DNA of 64,000 bases from Salvia splendens. Its lineage: Eukaryota; Streptophyta; Magnoliopsida; Lamiales; Lamiaceae. The DNA is taken from positions 7,874,001 to 7,938,000 of the forward strand of contig NC_056046.1 in the NCBI RefSeq assembly GCF_004379255.2, in the 5' to 3' direction. This document shows, one piece after another, positions 48,926 through 61,000 of the stretch (the stretch's first letter is position 1; each line of letters starts with the position of its first letter). The notes beneath the pieces are model-generated. The model saw nothing but the letters and a program-made list of their open reading frames with translations, had not been told where the DNA came from and did no database searches. Both the position numbers and the translations under genes were made by a program.

Positions 48926-51088
48926 ATGTTAAGGGAAGAAGAGAAAGATCAGGGATCCAGTGTTGGTTGGAAGACGTTCTCGAGGTCGGTCTCATGGACT
49001 GAGCGTCCACCGAGGAAATCTAATTCTAATTCACAATGGAATAGCAAGGCGAGGGCGTGTTTGTCGCCTCTTCAGCCTCTTTCTATTGCCCGACCAAGTA
49101 TTGAAGAATGGCCAAGAGCTGGGTCAGATGATTTAGGTGTATGGCCTGATCCTCCGACTCCCGGTGCAAGGCCTGGATCAAAAACACCGCGCGGAACCTC
49201 GAGTTCTGATCTACCTCCAAGAGAGTTTAAGTGCAGGAAGGACAAGCTTGCGTTTTTTGACAAGGAGTGCTCAAGGATTTTGGATCATATATATTTGGGA
49301 AGTGACGTGATTGCCAAGAACCGTGAGATCCTCCGCCAGAGAGGGATTACCCATGTGCTGAACTGTGTGGGGTTTGTTTGCCCGGAATATTTCAGGAATG
49401 AGCTCGTTTATAAGACCCTTTGGCTACAGGACAGTCCGTCTGAGGATATCACTAGTATTCTCTATGATGTGTTCGATTACTTCGAAGATAATCGTGAACA
49501 AGGTGGGCGTGTCCTTGTACACTGTTGTCATGGGGTATCTCGATCAACCTCATTGGTCATTGCATATCTTATGTGGAAAGAAGGGCAGAGTTTTGATGAT
49601 GCTTTCCAACATGTCAAAACAGCTAGAGGAGTGACTAATCCGAACGTGGGATTCGCTTGCCAACTTTTACAATGCCAGAAGCGTGTGCATGCTTTGCCTG
49701 CCAGCCCAACTTCTGTTCTTAGAATGTATCGTATGGCACCTCACTCACCTTATGACCCCCTTCATCTTGTACCGAAAATGTTATGTGAAGCAGAAGCCAA
49801 CAGGCTCGATTCCCGTGGAGCATTCATAATTCACATTCCTTCTGCTTTATATATCTGGATAGGGAAGCACTGCTCCTCAGTGATGTCTGACAATGCAAGG
49901 GCAGCTGCTTCCCAAATTATTCGTTACGAGAGGGTTAAAGGTCCAGTTATGTTCATCAACGAAGGTGAAGAGACAGTTGAATTTTGGGATGCTTTTAGCC
50001 ATAGGAAAGGTCTGGCTGAAGGCTGTCATGTGAAACCTGTGGAGATAAAGGGGCTCTCTGCAGGGGTTGACATGTCTACTACTGTTCCATGTCTGAATCA
50101 AAGGAAACTTGATGAGTATGATTTGGATTTTGATATCTTCCACATGGCACTTTCTGGTGGGGTCATACCGCCTTGTCCATCATCTGAAACAGGATCCGAG
50201 ACATGTATTCCTTCCCGAGAGAATGGTTGGAACAGATTAAGAAGTAAGTTTACAGATGGCACTATGAAGGAATTTGCAACAGATTCTGTTGTCTTGCAGG
50301 GATGTGATAAAGTTGAACCGGTAGATATGTGTTCAGTGAAAGACACTGTCTCGTCTGCTGATATATCGAGCTCTTCGAGTATGAAGAATGATTCCCAGGA
50401 TTCATTCGCTTCTTGTGTATCCAGTAGCCTAGGTTCTGATACTTCTCTAGTGGAATCTCCACCGTTCAATCTGGTGGATTCTTTTTCTTCATTCTTTGTT
50501 AGTAAACCGAAATCGAACTCAACGTCGCCGTCAATCTCACCTTCAACATCTGATTATTCAAGTTCATTTAGCTTCTCTCCATCGTCCTCTAATTTGTCTG
50601 ACTCATCATTTGTATCTGCTCAACCATCGCCTCACACACTTGGATCAAGTGATAGTGATCATAGTAAAAGAGGTCCTACAGAGGAATGTCTTCGTTGTGT
50701 AGCTGAAAGTACATGTTTACGTGACATCGCAACTTCTCCTCTATCAGGAGAAGCAACCTTCCCTTGTCATGTTTCAAGAGCCGCTGGTTTATGTTCATCC
50801 TCTGGACAGAGTTTGCCCTCCCTTGCAGAGCGTAGAGGTAGCAGTCTTCCTTCTCGGATGATCTTGGCCTCCATCGATGAGGAGTCTCATGTTTCAGAAA
50901 ATTTGCCAAGATTCTTGGAAGATGATGCCTTCAAGGATGTTGACTGCGAAAACTCCCATCCTGGCGTTTCTCTGGAAAGTACAAAGGAAGAACCTATTCG
51001 AGATGCAAACGGCCATGTTGCTGATGTTGACTGTCCAACCACATCTCCAGTTGAAAAGAAGTATGACATTTCATGTTACAGCGGATGA
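48926..51088 (+). CDS. MKP1: MAP kinase phosphatase 1 (dual-specificity, gelsolin-like)
   Basis: One coding exon of 720 residues; Arabidopsis MKP1 has about 784. The N-terminal block NSKARACLSPLQPLSIARP and EEWPRAGSDD is characteristic of plant MKP1. The dual-specificity phosphatase domain (about 110-260) has the general acid D169 in WLQDSPSED and the catalytic P-loop HCCHGVSRS with Cys200 and Arg206. A gelsolin-like domain follows at about 280-370 (DPLHLVPK, LYIWIGKHC). The C-terminal half is Ser-rich, with a cluster at about 480-600, as expected for a regulatory calmodulin-binding and phosphorylated region. MKP1 removes phosphate from MPK3/MPK6 (in Arabidopsis) and tunes stress, pathogen and growth signalling. 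The ATG at 48926 is preceded by an intron acceptor in the 5' UTR and an upstream ORF. All catalytic residues are present. Confidence 0.95.
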   Translation: MLREEEKDQGSSVGWKTFSRSVSWTERPPRKSNSNSQWNSKARACLSPLQPLSIARPSIEEWPRAGSDDLGVWPDPPTPGARPGSKTPRGTSSSDLPPREFKCRKDKLAFFDKECSRILDHIYLGSDVIAKNREILRQRGITHVLNCVGFVCPEYFRNELVYKTLWLQDSPSEDITSILYDVFDYFEDNREQGGRVLVHCCHGVSRSTSLVIAYLMWKEGQSFDDAFQHVKTARGVTNPNVGFACQLLQCQKRVHALPASPTSVLRMYRMAPHSPYDPLHLVPKMLCEAEANRLDSRGAFIIHIPSALYIWIGKHCSSVMSDNARAAASQIIRYERVKGPVMFINEGEETVEFWDAFSHRKGLAEGCHVKPVEIKGLSAGVDMSTTVPCLNQRKLDEYDLDFDIFHMALSGGVIPPCPSSETGSETCIPSRENGWNRLRSKFTDGTMKEFATDSVVLQGCDKVEPVDMCSVKDTVSSADISSSSSMKNDSQDSFASCVSSSLGSDTSLVESPPFNLVDSFSSFFVSKPKSNSTSPSISPSTSDYSSSFSFSPSSSNLSDSSFVSAQPSPHTLGSSDSDHSKRGPTEECLRCVAESTCLRDIATSPLSGEATFPCHVSRAAGLCSSSGQSLPSLAERRGSSLPSRMILASIDEESHVSENLPRFLEDDAFKDVDCENSHPGVSLESTKEEPIRDANGHVADVDCPTTSPVEKKYDISCYSG

Positions 51089-53678
51089 TTTGACAGATAA
51101 AAAAACATTAACTACTAATCTAGGAGTATCATTTAAGTCATCTTCTATGCATAAATTGGACATGCTTTAGGCATCTTTAGTTCTAGATCAGTTTGTAGTA
51201 TACTTTTTCTCCTACAAAGCTTTCTACTCAAATTTCCGTATTCCTTTTATGTGTGGATAGGGTGTAATGGGACATTGAAGGGAAGTCATAGTTAGATGAC
51301 TCAGTACAAAAGTCATAATTTTCTCTTGAGGAGGCTTTCGGCATAGGTGCTCTAGTTAAGGTAACGTAATCCTCATCTAAACTTATTACACATGCATTGA
51401 CCATGTTAGGCTGAAAAACTTATATGTACACGCTGGGTGGGGAATGTATTGTGAGCAATCTAAGTCGTAGATCGTACCTGTGTTTTTTATCATCTATTTT
51501 AACCTAAGAAACTGGTGCTCTACTAATCACAATTATCAGTATATGCAAACCAAATCTAGAATTTTCTATATGGGTATCTACTACTTAAAGCTTCCTGAGT
51601 GCTTAATATTGAGGATGCCCCTTTCTTAATATGTCGAAATTTTGTAGATGTGTGTATATATGTGTGAGAGATGTATGTCTAATGAATAATAAATGTGAAA
51701 TATTTGTTTTGTCTAAGTAAGAGAGTTTGTTTTAATGCATGTATAGTGTTAAGTGTTAACCATACATATGCATTATATGAATCTCTAACATAAATGACCA
51801 GCAATTCAAGTCGGATGGACACATAGATGTTAGATTAGTAATATTGATGACAATCTATTGTGCAGTGGCTAAGTTCTTGAATTTGCCTTTTTCATGTCTT
51901 CCCAGATAGTCAAGGAAGGTGAAGAACCATTGTAGCTCCTCAAGCATCTGGCGTGCTTCTTGTTAGACAAGTATCTAGATAGTGGGATCGAGCAACGATG
52001 AGAACCACCGTACAGGTAGGCAGCATCTTTATTTTTTTCTCTTTCCAACCTTTGATCACAGCTCTAATGTTGACAGCTCTAATGAGTTGCAGTGGCATCC
52101 CAAAGCAGGAGATGTAATGACAATTCATTTTTAATTCTAAAAACAGGGAATAATTGTGTATGTCTATACGAAGGATTTTATACTACAAGTCTTCATGTAA
52201 TAAGTGCTATACCACCCTTTCTATAATCATCTTCGTCTAATTATGTCGCCGTCTCTCTCGCCATACAAGGATTTTGAGCTATGATTTTACTATATTAGTG
52301 TTGTCTGCATTCAAGTATTTTATTTATTCTTCGAATGGTTCTTGATTTCAAGGTCTACTAATCCATGCTTCTGCTGTTCTTGAAATATGATGCTCTTGAA
52401 ATACTTCTGCAAATCCATGATTTAGAGGTCTCTTGCTGCAAATATTATCTAGATTTTTTGCCCTATTTGGATCAGAAATCATGCTAGTGAAAACTGCACA
52501 AATTCACATTGTTCCATGTCCAATTCTTGAAATTTGTAATGGTATGTAGACTATGTTCCTCTTTATTAGAAGAGAGTAAAATTAAATGATTTTGTTGACC
52601 ACTTATAATATGGAGTATGTAGTATGCAGTGACGCAATTGTTACAATTATTTCATTATTGTGAAAGGTGATGCACTTGCCCCAATTGAGGGAATATTCAA
52701 AATGCCTAGAGGAATCTTAATAGTTATATAAAAACATTAAAGCAAATAAAGTGCATGGGCACGATCAAAAATTGTACAATTAAGATTCAAATTTGTGATC
52801 TTTTTGTTACGATATCTCCTTCTAGCCAAATCTTACACTTATCATTAAGCTAAGGAAATTATCCATTTTCATAATAGTTAATGCATTGTTTTTTCTTGCA
52901 CGCCTTTTCTTATGATTTTTTTGTAGGAAGCTTTCATTCAGCTAACATAGTCAAGGCTTGTATTAAAAGTTCTAAATCAATTTGGCTACACATTTTCATT
53001 ATTAGAATCCTTTTGTCGATTGTTGTCATGCGACTCACACTAGTATAAATAAATATTTCCATCACACGATATCATTAAATGCCTAGATATACGTTATACT
53101 TAAATATGCTTATATAGAAACATTTTTTTGAACAAAATATCAAATTGAGTTGACCTAACGTTAAATATACACATCAATATAATCCCATATTTCCACCCTT
53201 CCATTTCATTTCCTCCAATCATTTTTTCCTTATATCTAACTTGATCCTCGAGTGTATATATCGTCTTGAAAGAAATAATTAAAATAGACTTTAACAAGCC
53301 ACGCGCTAACATAATTTGACTTTATATATTTATTCAATATTTTATTTTTTAACTGAAAAAAATCTCACAAATAAAAAGAATTTAAAGACTCCTATATCAC
53401 CAAAATCATGGTACCAAATTAAATGTATTCACTAAAATCAAAGCATATCATAAAAAAAATCTTCCATCATCTACTGACGAATAGTATGGAGCAGCCATAT
53501 AAGGACATGATAAGGTCATTTTCAAGATCAATAGCAAACTTATGTAACCATATTCAATCTAGAAACCATAGTTTATCTTTATTAGTTATCATTACAAAAC
53601 TTAGAATATCCCATATTAATTCTCGCTTTGTTCATATTTTGCCGCCTTCTTTGGTCTTCCTCAGTTCAAGGATCTCTC
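51089..53678. other. Intergenic, MKP1 3' flank
   Basis: The first several hundred bases are probably 3' UTR and downstream sequence of MKP1. At about 52765-52860 the minus strand has tagcttaatgataag and atttgaatctta at tRNA-promoter spacing, possibly a degenerate SINE head. No gene is supported up to the retrotransposon LTR. Confidence 0.45.
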
Positions 53679-56491
53679 TGTCACGCCCGCATTTCCTAAG
53701 GATAGGAAGTACGGTGGACCGCGACTAGGGGAGGAGTAAAGAAGCGGGGAAGAAAGGGGGAACGAGAATATTTGACCCGAAAACATTTAGTAAAAGGAAA
53801 TTCAATTCAAAACAAAGTACTGTGACGACATTCTTGAGTTAAAGTATTCAGAGTTTTAAATGAAAACATCGTGACGGTTTACAAGCAGCGGAAAAGACCA
53901 AAAGACAGATGATGCCGGGTATGACGACACGACACCATCCAAAAGATAAAAACACCCTTTGGCTTTAACTGCTCAACATCCGTCCTCCCCATCGCCGCTC
54001 AACCTGCACATTAAGAAAACAACATGCAGGGCTGAGTACTTATTGCACTCAGTGGACACACGCCAAAAACATAGTTTGTCATGCCATAACAGTGTAACAT
54101 TGGGGTTTTGAGTGTAATGAAAATAACCCAAGTACACAAAAATACATTTCATAAATTCGACTGCGCAGTCATTTTCCGATATTGCCACCCTTATTCCCTC
54201 AATCATACACTATCTGATCCAAACCATGACAAGGGGCGTGGCCACACCCCAGGTCATCTAGACCGGCCAACTTGCTCTCAGATGGCACCCAGTCTCGTGT
54301 ACACTAGCCTGAGGGTTCGCAGCCCAACAGACCCGAATTCGATTAAACATATGTGGTAAACCACTTCAGATAGGTTTCAAAACAAAACAATTGGCAAGAC
54401 AAACACTTCACCTCCATAAACATTTCCGGAACAAAGTCCGTATTTAAAGATAACCCACATAAAAGTAGGGTAGAAAAGCCCACCTCGATTGCTTAGCTTT
54501 TAAAACAGTTCCCTTCAACCACACTTTCCTCGAAAAAGATCACCCTTTTGAAAGATAAATAATATCATGATTAGAGTCAGGGTAAACGAGGTTTAAACGA
54601 CAATGCATGATTCCTACGTGGACGACTTCAACATCTAGCACGTTACACGTACATACACTTAACAACATATTACAAAACAAACACACAAAGTCACACGTTC
54701 GAAACACACCCCGCACGCAAACGGCGTACCCAAAACGCGCACACGACACCCGAACACAGCACTCCAAGTCCTGGCATACCCTTACTGTGCAACGGCTCAC
54801 TTGGCTCGGAAAAGGTTCGGAAAAAGCTCGGAAAAAGGATCGGCGTCTCGGCCTGGCTCGGTGTCTCGGCCGCCTGGCTCGGCACCTCGGCCGACCGTCT
54901 CGGCCGCCTGGCTCGGCACCTCGGCCGACCATCTCGGCCGCCTGGCTCGGCACCTCGGCCGACCGTCTCGGCCGCCTGGCTCGGCACCTCGGCCGACCGT
55001 CTCGGCCGCCTGGCTCGGCACCTCGGCCGCCTGTCTCGGCACAGCTCGGCACCTGTCTCGGCACAGCTCGGCACTTGTCTCGGCATAGCTCGGCACCTAT
55101 CTCGGCACAGCTCGGCACCTGTCTCGGCATAGCTCGGCACCTGTCTCGGCTCAGCTCGGCACCTGTCTCGGCACAGCTCGGCACCTCGGCCGACCATCTC
55201 GGCCGTCCGGCTCGGCACCTCGGCCGACCGTCTCGGCCGCCTGTTCGGCACCTCGGCCGACCATCTCGGCCGTCCGGCTCGGCACCTCGACCGACCGTCT
55301 CGGCCGCCTGCTCGGCACCTCGGCATCTTATGCTCGGCACCTCGGCCGTCTGTTCGGCACCTCGGCCATCTGTTCGGCACCTCGGCCGCTGGTTCCGTGT
55401 ACACTCACTTTCCTTCAACTTCCGATTCTCAAACCCTATACGACATTCCCACCACGTATTCTACGTCCCAAAACACACCCAAACACCTGGGATCGTCCCT
55501 TCAAAACTTCCCACCAGCCTGCCCTAGGCCGGACCCTAGATCTCTCGGCCAACCCACACAAAACCCTTGAGCCAAACACAGATTTTCCCGAGCCATCTCT
55601 TGGCCAAACACACCCACATTCAACACAAAAACATAACACTCAGAAACCCAACCATTGCACATGAAAACATCACCCAGAACACACCACACGCAGAACTGCG
55701 CAGTTTACTTGCAAAAATCATAATAAATTCATACGACATCCAATGAAGCTGAAAATTACACACCACACAGAAGACACACCAAAGTTTATACAGTTAAAAA
55801 AATCGTACCAAAAGGAGGTCGTTTGCTCAGTCAAAAAGGGGTCGGAACCCACTGTCAGTTATCACCGAAAACATGTTCAACACAAGCACATAGCCACAAA
55901 TCCTACTCAACATCTAACCCAACCAAAAACGTCCTATATGCATGAGTTTTCGAATTAAACAAGGGTTAGGGGTTACCTTCCCCGGATGGTTCAAACGAAA
56001 CGCAAAAGCTTTACTTCCTTTTCCGACTCCGATTCACGACGAAGGAGGGTATCACCTTGAGGAATTCAAGACGATGATGAGAGGGAGTGAATGAAAAAGA
56101 TGAGAACCGAGAGGGAGAAGGAGAGAGGGAGCTTACCGGTGTTGAGAGCAATTGCAAGAGAGAAAAGAGAGAAAACGATGTGGGGAGAGATTGGAAAGGG
56201 AATGATGTATCGGTTAAGAGGGAGTGGGGGAGGTTGAGAAATTAGTGGGGAGGGGGTGAGAAACCGAGAGAGAGAGAGAGAGAGAGAGATTTAATTTTAA
56301 TTAGGATTTTTAAAAACATGGCTTAATTAATTATTTAATTACATTTAATTTGCCTAGGTAGAAAATACCACATCCACAACAATCAAATAAACACAAAATA
56401 TTTTCCACACCAAATTTTAAACACAAAAACATAGAAAAGAATTTCATCCTTAATTAAAAGAATAAAATTCCACAAATTTTCGGGTATTACA
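53679..56491 (-). mobile_element. Complete LTR (inverted) of a Ty3/gypsy element
   Basis: Read on minus, it starts TGTAATACCC at 56491 and ends GGGCGTGACA at 53679, so both ends have the TG..CA form; length 2813 bases. It is preceded on minus by a polypurine tract (aaggtgggaggaa, 56492-56504) and by the end of a pol frame, so it is a 3' LTR. It aligns closely with the plus-strand LTR that begins at 62553. It contains a GA microsatellite (56266-56289) and a GC-rich minisatellite (54840-55391). The bases next to the outer end are ctctc (53674-53678), a candidate 5-bp target duplication; the matching copy is not in the window. Confidence 0.85.
54840..55391. repeat. CTCGGC minisatellite inside the LTR
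   Basis: Two interleaved unit types: a 34-bp unit (ctcggccgcctggctcggca plus cctcggccgaccgt) and a 22-bp unit (ctcggcacagctcggcacct plus gt), both built from an 11-base ctcggcac motif. The array is strongly GC-rich in AT-rich surroundings and leaves long open frames on both strands that are artefacts of the repeat. The same array begins in the other LTR at 63651. Confidence 0.9.
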
Positions 56492-56534
56492 TTCCTCCCA
56501 CCTTAACAAAAATTTCGTCCCGAAATTTGTTAGA

Positions 56535-57035
56535 TTACTCAAACAGTTCTGGAAACTTCTCTCTCATCTTATCTTCTGATTCCCATGTTGCCTCCTCGAC
56601 TCCATGATTCCTCCACCGTACCTTCACCGAAACAACTGACTTATTCCTCAATTCTTGCACTCTTCGATCCACAATGGCCTCGGGCTTCTCCTCATAGCTT
56701 AGATCGGGATTTAGGACCATCATTTCTTCTTGGTGAACGATGTGTGTGGGGTCATACACATACTTCCTCAATTGTGACACATGGAAAACGTTGTGCACAT
56801 TTCCGAAGCTTGGTGGTAGGGCCAATCTGTATGCTACCACGCCGACTCTATCCAAAATCTCGTATGGACCAATAAATCGGGGTCTCAGCTTTCCCTTCAC
56901 TCCAAAACGAGTTATTCCCTTAGAAGGGGAAACTTTCAGAAAGACCTTTTCTCCGACCTCGAATTGTAAATCGGTCCTTCGAACATCCGCATAAGATTTC
57001 TGTCGATCCTGTGCCTCCTTGATCCTCCCACGGAT
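56535..57035 (-). pseudogene. Inverted 3' fragment of Ty3/gypsy pol (integrase end and chromodomain)
   Basis: The frame is nearly identical to the last part of the gag-pol frame at 58022-62509, with about three residue differences in 120. It covers the integrase C-terminal region ([15 protein letters not shown]) and chromodomain-like tail ([16 protein letters not shown]). Similarity stops abruptly at about 57035 in the middle of integrase, so upstream domains are missing. It adjoins its own polypurine tract and LTR on the left. Confidence 0.85.
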
Positions 57036-57286
57036 GTGTGATGATATGATGACGTGAATGTTGATGTGAGCTTTTATGTGAGTATGTGTTGGCCTTTTGA
57101 ATGTTTGAACTTAGGCGTGATAGAATTTCACTAGTGCTTCTTGGACCTAGGATAGATAAGAGCTTTTGGCCTTTGAACACCAGCGGGTTTGGGTTAGAAC
57201 AGCGATACGTGCATACACTCTCTCTCTCTTCTTCGGTTATGTACTCTGTTTTTATACGCGAGGCGGTTGTTTCTGTTTTTCTATAG
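57036..57286. other. Junction and leader before the retroelement ORFs
   Basis: Starts where the inverted pol fragment ends and runs to the ATG at 57287. I see no LTR end and no Met-tRNA-type primer-binding site (TGGTATCAGAGC form) here, so the normal 5' end of the plus-strand element appears to be missing or replaced. Confidence 0.5.
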
Positions 57287-57808
57287 ATGGCGCGTATGTT
57301 CCGAGCCCCGCGACGGAGTGATCGCGATAGACTTAGGGCACAGAGGGTGCTCAGAGATTATAGAGTGTACCGGAAGAAGGATCACGTACCGTTGATCGAG
57401 TTCGTGGCACACTTCGACACCCTCTGGAGGGCAGCTCAGGAGTTCGGAGTGACAGAGCATGACGGCATTGAGAAGCTAATAGATTTGCTTCCCGATAGCT
57501 GGAAGGAGTGGGCCGAAAGAACGGCGAGGAGGTACACGTGGCATGAGCCCGCTACCGATGACATGGTGGGTGACATGGCTGGCTTTCGGAAAGCCGTGTA
57601 TTGTGCACTGGTGGACTCTCGAGAGGAGCAGCCCCCACAGGAGGTGGAAGAGAGGGTCGTGTATCAGGACAAGTATGTGAGCATGTACGAGGGTGAACAA
57701 GGGTATGAAGATGTTTATGAGGAGGCTCTGCCAGGGAACTCCGAGGAGGACGACGACGAAGACCCGGAGGAAGGGCCTATGGATGAGGATGATAGAGTCG
57801 TAGTCTAG
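57287..57808 (+). CDS. Extra ORF upstream of gag in the Ty3/gypsy element
   Basis: 173 codons, ATG to TAG. The N-terminus is very basic (RAPRRSDRDRLRAQRVLRDY). The middle (LIEFVAHFDTLWRAAQEFGV, LIDLLPDSWKEWAERTARR) has the helical look of a retrotransposon gag segment. The C-terminus is very acidic (EEDDDEDPEEGPMDEDD). There is no zinc knuckle or enzyme motif. It is separated by 213 bases from the gag-pol ATG at 58022. I do not recognise the protein; it could be an additional element ORF or a decayed or captured gag. Expression is unknown. Confidence 0.5.
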   Translation: MARMFRAPRRSDRDRLRAQRVLRDYRVYRKKDHVPLIEFVAHFDTLWRAAQEFGVTEHDGIEKLIDLLPDSWKEWAERTARRYTWHEPATDDMVGDMAGFRKAVYCALVDSREEQPPQEVEERVVYQDKYVSMYEGEQGYEDVYEEALPGNSEEDDDEDPEEGPMDEDDRVVV

Positions 57809-58021
57809 AATTAGAATAGTTCGTTGTCTTTTCAGTTTTGCTTTCTGTACGATCTACTCTTGGGAACAATGTTGGCCTTCTTTCTTTTAATGAGAATTTT
57901 GATTTTGATTTATATCCTATGTGTTGCATCTTATACTACATGAAGGTTTTATAAGAAAATTTTGAGAAAGTGGTAATTTTGGATGAGAATTGTAGTAACA
58001 CTTTTTGGATATTGAATCAGA

Positions 58022-61000
58022 ATGCCGCCAAGACGTGCACGCCAACCACGACAAGAACCCCACGTGGAGGCACCACCTCCACCACCTCCACCACCACCAC
58101 CTCCACCCCCGCCTCAACAAGAAAGGTTCATAGTTACGTTCTCAAGGCAGAATCCCCCAAAATTTGATGGACAAGGAGATCCATCAAAAGCCGAAGAGTG
58201 GATACGCAGCCTCGAACGTATTTTCAGGGTTATGGAGTGCACAGATCAGGAGCGCATTGCTTGCGCCACCTTTCAACTATCGGGTGATGCCGATTATTGG
58301 TGGGAGACTCGGCAAAGGACTATGAATCCTGCACGCCTGGAAGCGCTAACATGGGAGGAGTTTAAGGTGGAGATTGACAACAAGTATGTCCCAAAGACGT
58401 ACAGACGGGCCAAGGTGGTAGAGTTCCACACACTAAGCCAAGGCCGAATGACGGTAACCGAGTATGACCGAGCCCTCGCGCAGATGGCACGATATGCGCC
58501 CGAGTTGATGGACACCGATGAGAAATGGGCGGTGAAGTTCCGGGCCGGGCTCAGAGATGAGATAAAGGCCGCATTGGCCTGTCGAGGAGAACTCTCCTAC
58601 TCGGAGATCTTGACTTGTGCACTGGACGTGGAAGATGCACTCCCTAAGCCAAGAGTTGTGGCAACAACAAACGCGACACCTCTACAAGCTCAGCCGGGCC
58701 ACCAAGAGAAGAGGAGGTGGGATGGTGACCAGGCTCAGTATGGTGGTAAGAGGCCACAACACATGAGGAACCCACCCTACAATGGCGGGAGACAGAATAC
58801 TTTCCAACCGAGGGCAAACTTTCCGCCGAGGAACCCTCAATGTGGAAGGTGCTTCAAGTACCACGCCGGGGAGTGTCGAGACCCTAGGTGCTTCAACTGT
58901 GGTGGGAGTGGCCACTACATCCGAAATTGCCCAAACAAGCACATGGGAACGGGAACGAGACAGAACCAGCTAGGTTTCCGTCCACAATCCCAGGCACTAC
59001 CTGCACCTCCACCGCAACAACGCCGCCAAGGATTACCATCGCAAGCAAGGGCCTACGCCTTGAAGGGGAAACAGCCGGCAAACGGGAAAGAAACCTTTGA
59101 GCAAGGAAACTTGGCAGGTATGGGCACACTTCTAAATATGCCTATAGTTGTCTTGTTTGATACGGGTGCGTCGCATTCCTTTATATCAACGTCTTGTGTG
59201 GATACTTTGGAATTACCTACTGTTAAGACCGAACCCACTATGAGTGTGACCTCACCGGTAGGCGGGGCTATAGATATATCCCGATCTTGTGCATGTGTGA
59301 ACTTTGGAATAGGTGAACTCAGTTTAGTGGCTTATAATTTGCAAGTAATGACGATGGGTAGCGTAGACATAATCTTGGGTATGGATTGGTTAGCGGAGAA
59401 CCACGTTACCCTTCATTGTAGAGAAAGGAAAATTTCGTTTGAAACCCCCGGAAAAGAGCCGATGAGGTTTCACGGAGTCCCAATGAGCCGACGCAAGTCC
59501 ATTATCTCTGCGCTGCAAGCCACTACAATGATGAGGAAGGGATGTCCAGCGTACCTTGTTTATTTGAATGGGGAGGAGAAGAAAGACAGGAAGATAGAAG
59601 ATGTGGCGATAGTGAGTGAATATCCCGACGTCTTCCCCGATGCGTTGCCAGGACCCCCACCCGACAGGCAAGTAGAATTCACGATCGATCTGGAGCCCGG
59701 ATCGGCACCAATATCCAAAGCACCTTATAGAATGGCGCCAAAAGAGTTGGAGGAGCTTAAGGTGCAACTGCAAGAGCTACTGGAATTGGGATTCATTAGA
59801 CCTAGCGTGTCACCATGGGGAGCACCAGTGTTGTTCGTAAAGAAGAAGGATGGAACGATGAGGATGTGCATCGACTACCGGGAGCTAAACAAACTAACGC
59901 TGAAGAACAAGTATCCACTACCAAGGATAGACGACTTGTTTGACCAACTTCGAGGGGCAGGAGTCTTCTCTAAGATGGATTTGAGGTCTGGGTACCATCA
60001 GCTGAGGGTTCGGCGAGAAGATGTACCCAAGACAGCTTTTCGAACAAGATATGGTCATTATGAGTTCGTTGTAATGCCTTTTGGACTGACGAACGCCCCG
60101 GCAGTGTTCATGGACCTTATGAACCGCGTGTTCCATCCATTTCTGGATCGGTTTGTCCTGGTTTTCATCGATGACGTGCTTGTTTACTCAAAGAACGAGG
60201 AGGAGCACAAAGAGCACTTGAGAACCGTCCTAGCAACTCTAAGGGACGAGAAACTATATGCCAAGTTCAGTAAATGCGAGTTTTGGCTCAAGGAAGTAAA
60301 TTTTCTTGGACATGTAGTAACTTCAGATGGAATTCGTGTAGATCCGGCCAAGGTAGAAGCGGTGCAGGAGTGGAAGTCACCTTCTACACAAAACGAAATC
60401 CGAAGCTTTTTAGGACTGGCGGGCTATTATCGAAGATTCATCGAGGGATTCTCGAAGATAGCAAGGCCAATGACGCAACAACTGAAAAAGGGAGTCAAGA
60501 TGATTTGGACGCCAGAATGTGAGGCGAGCTTTCAGTTGTTGAAGGAGAAATTGACCACCGCACCAATCTTAGCTGTGCCGGAGCCAGAGACTGACTATGC
60601 GGTATATACGGATGCGTCGAAGGTGGGACTGGGATGTGTGCTTATGCAGAAGGGGAAAGTGATTGCATATGCATCGAGACAATTGAAGCCCCATGAACTG
60701 AATTATCCGACGCATGACTTGGAACTGGCAGCTGTGGTACATGCTTTGAAGATCTGGAGACATCATCTTTATGGAGTCCGTTGTGAGATATACACGGACC
60801 ATAAGAGTCTAAAGTACTTCTTTGAGCAAAAGGAGTTGAACATGCGCCAACGTAGGTGGCTCGAGTTGGTAAAGGACTACGATTGTGGTATAAATTACCA
60901 TCCGGGAAAAGCAAACGTAGTGGCCGATGCTCTTAGTAGGAAGTCTCAATCTCAGCTGGCCACCTTTCTTACTATCGAAGAGAGTATAATCCAAGAGTTC

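Noticed and set aside
54540..55527. Long open frames on both strands across the LTR (about 292 codons minus, 306 codons plus)
   Set aside because: They lie on a GC-rich tandem repeat that has few stop codons in any frame. The peptides are simple Arg/Ala/Gly/Pro repeats with no domain.
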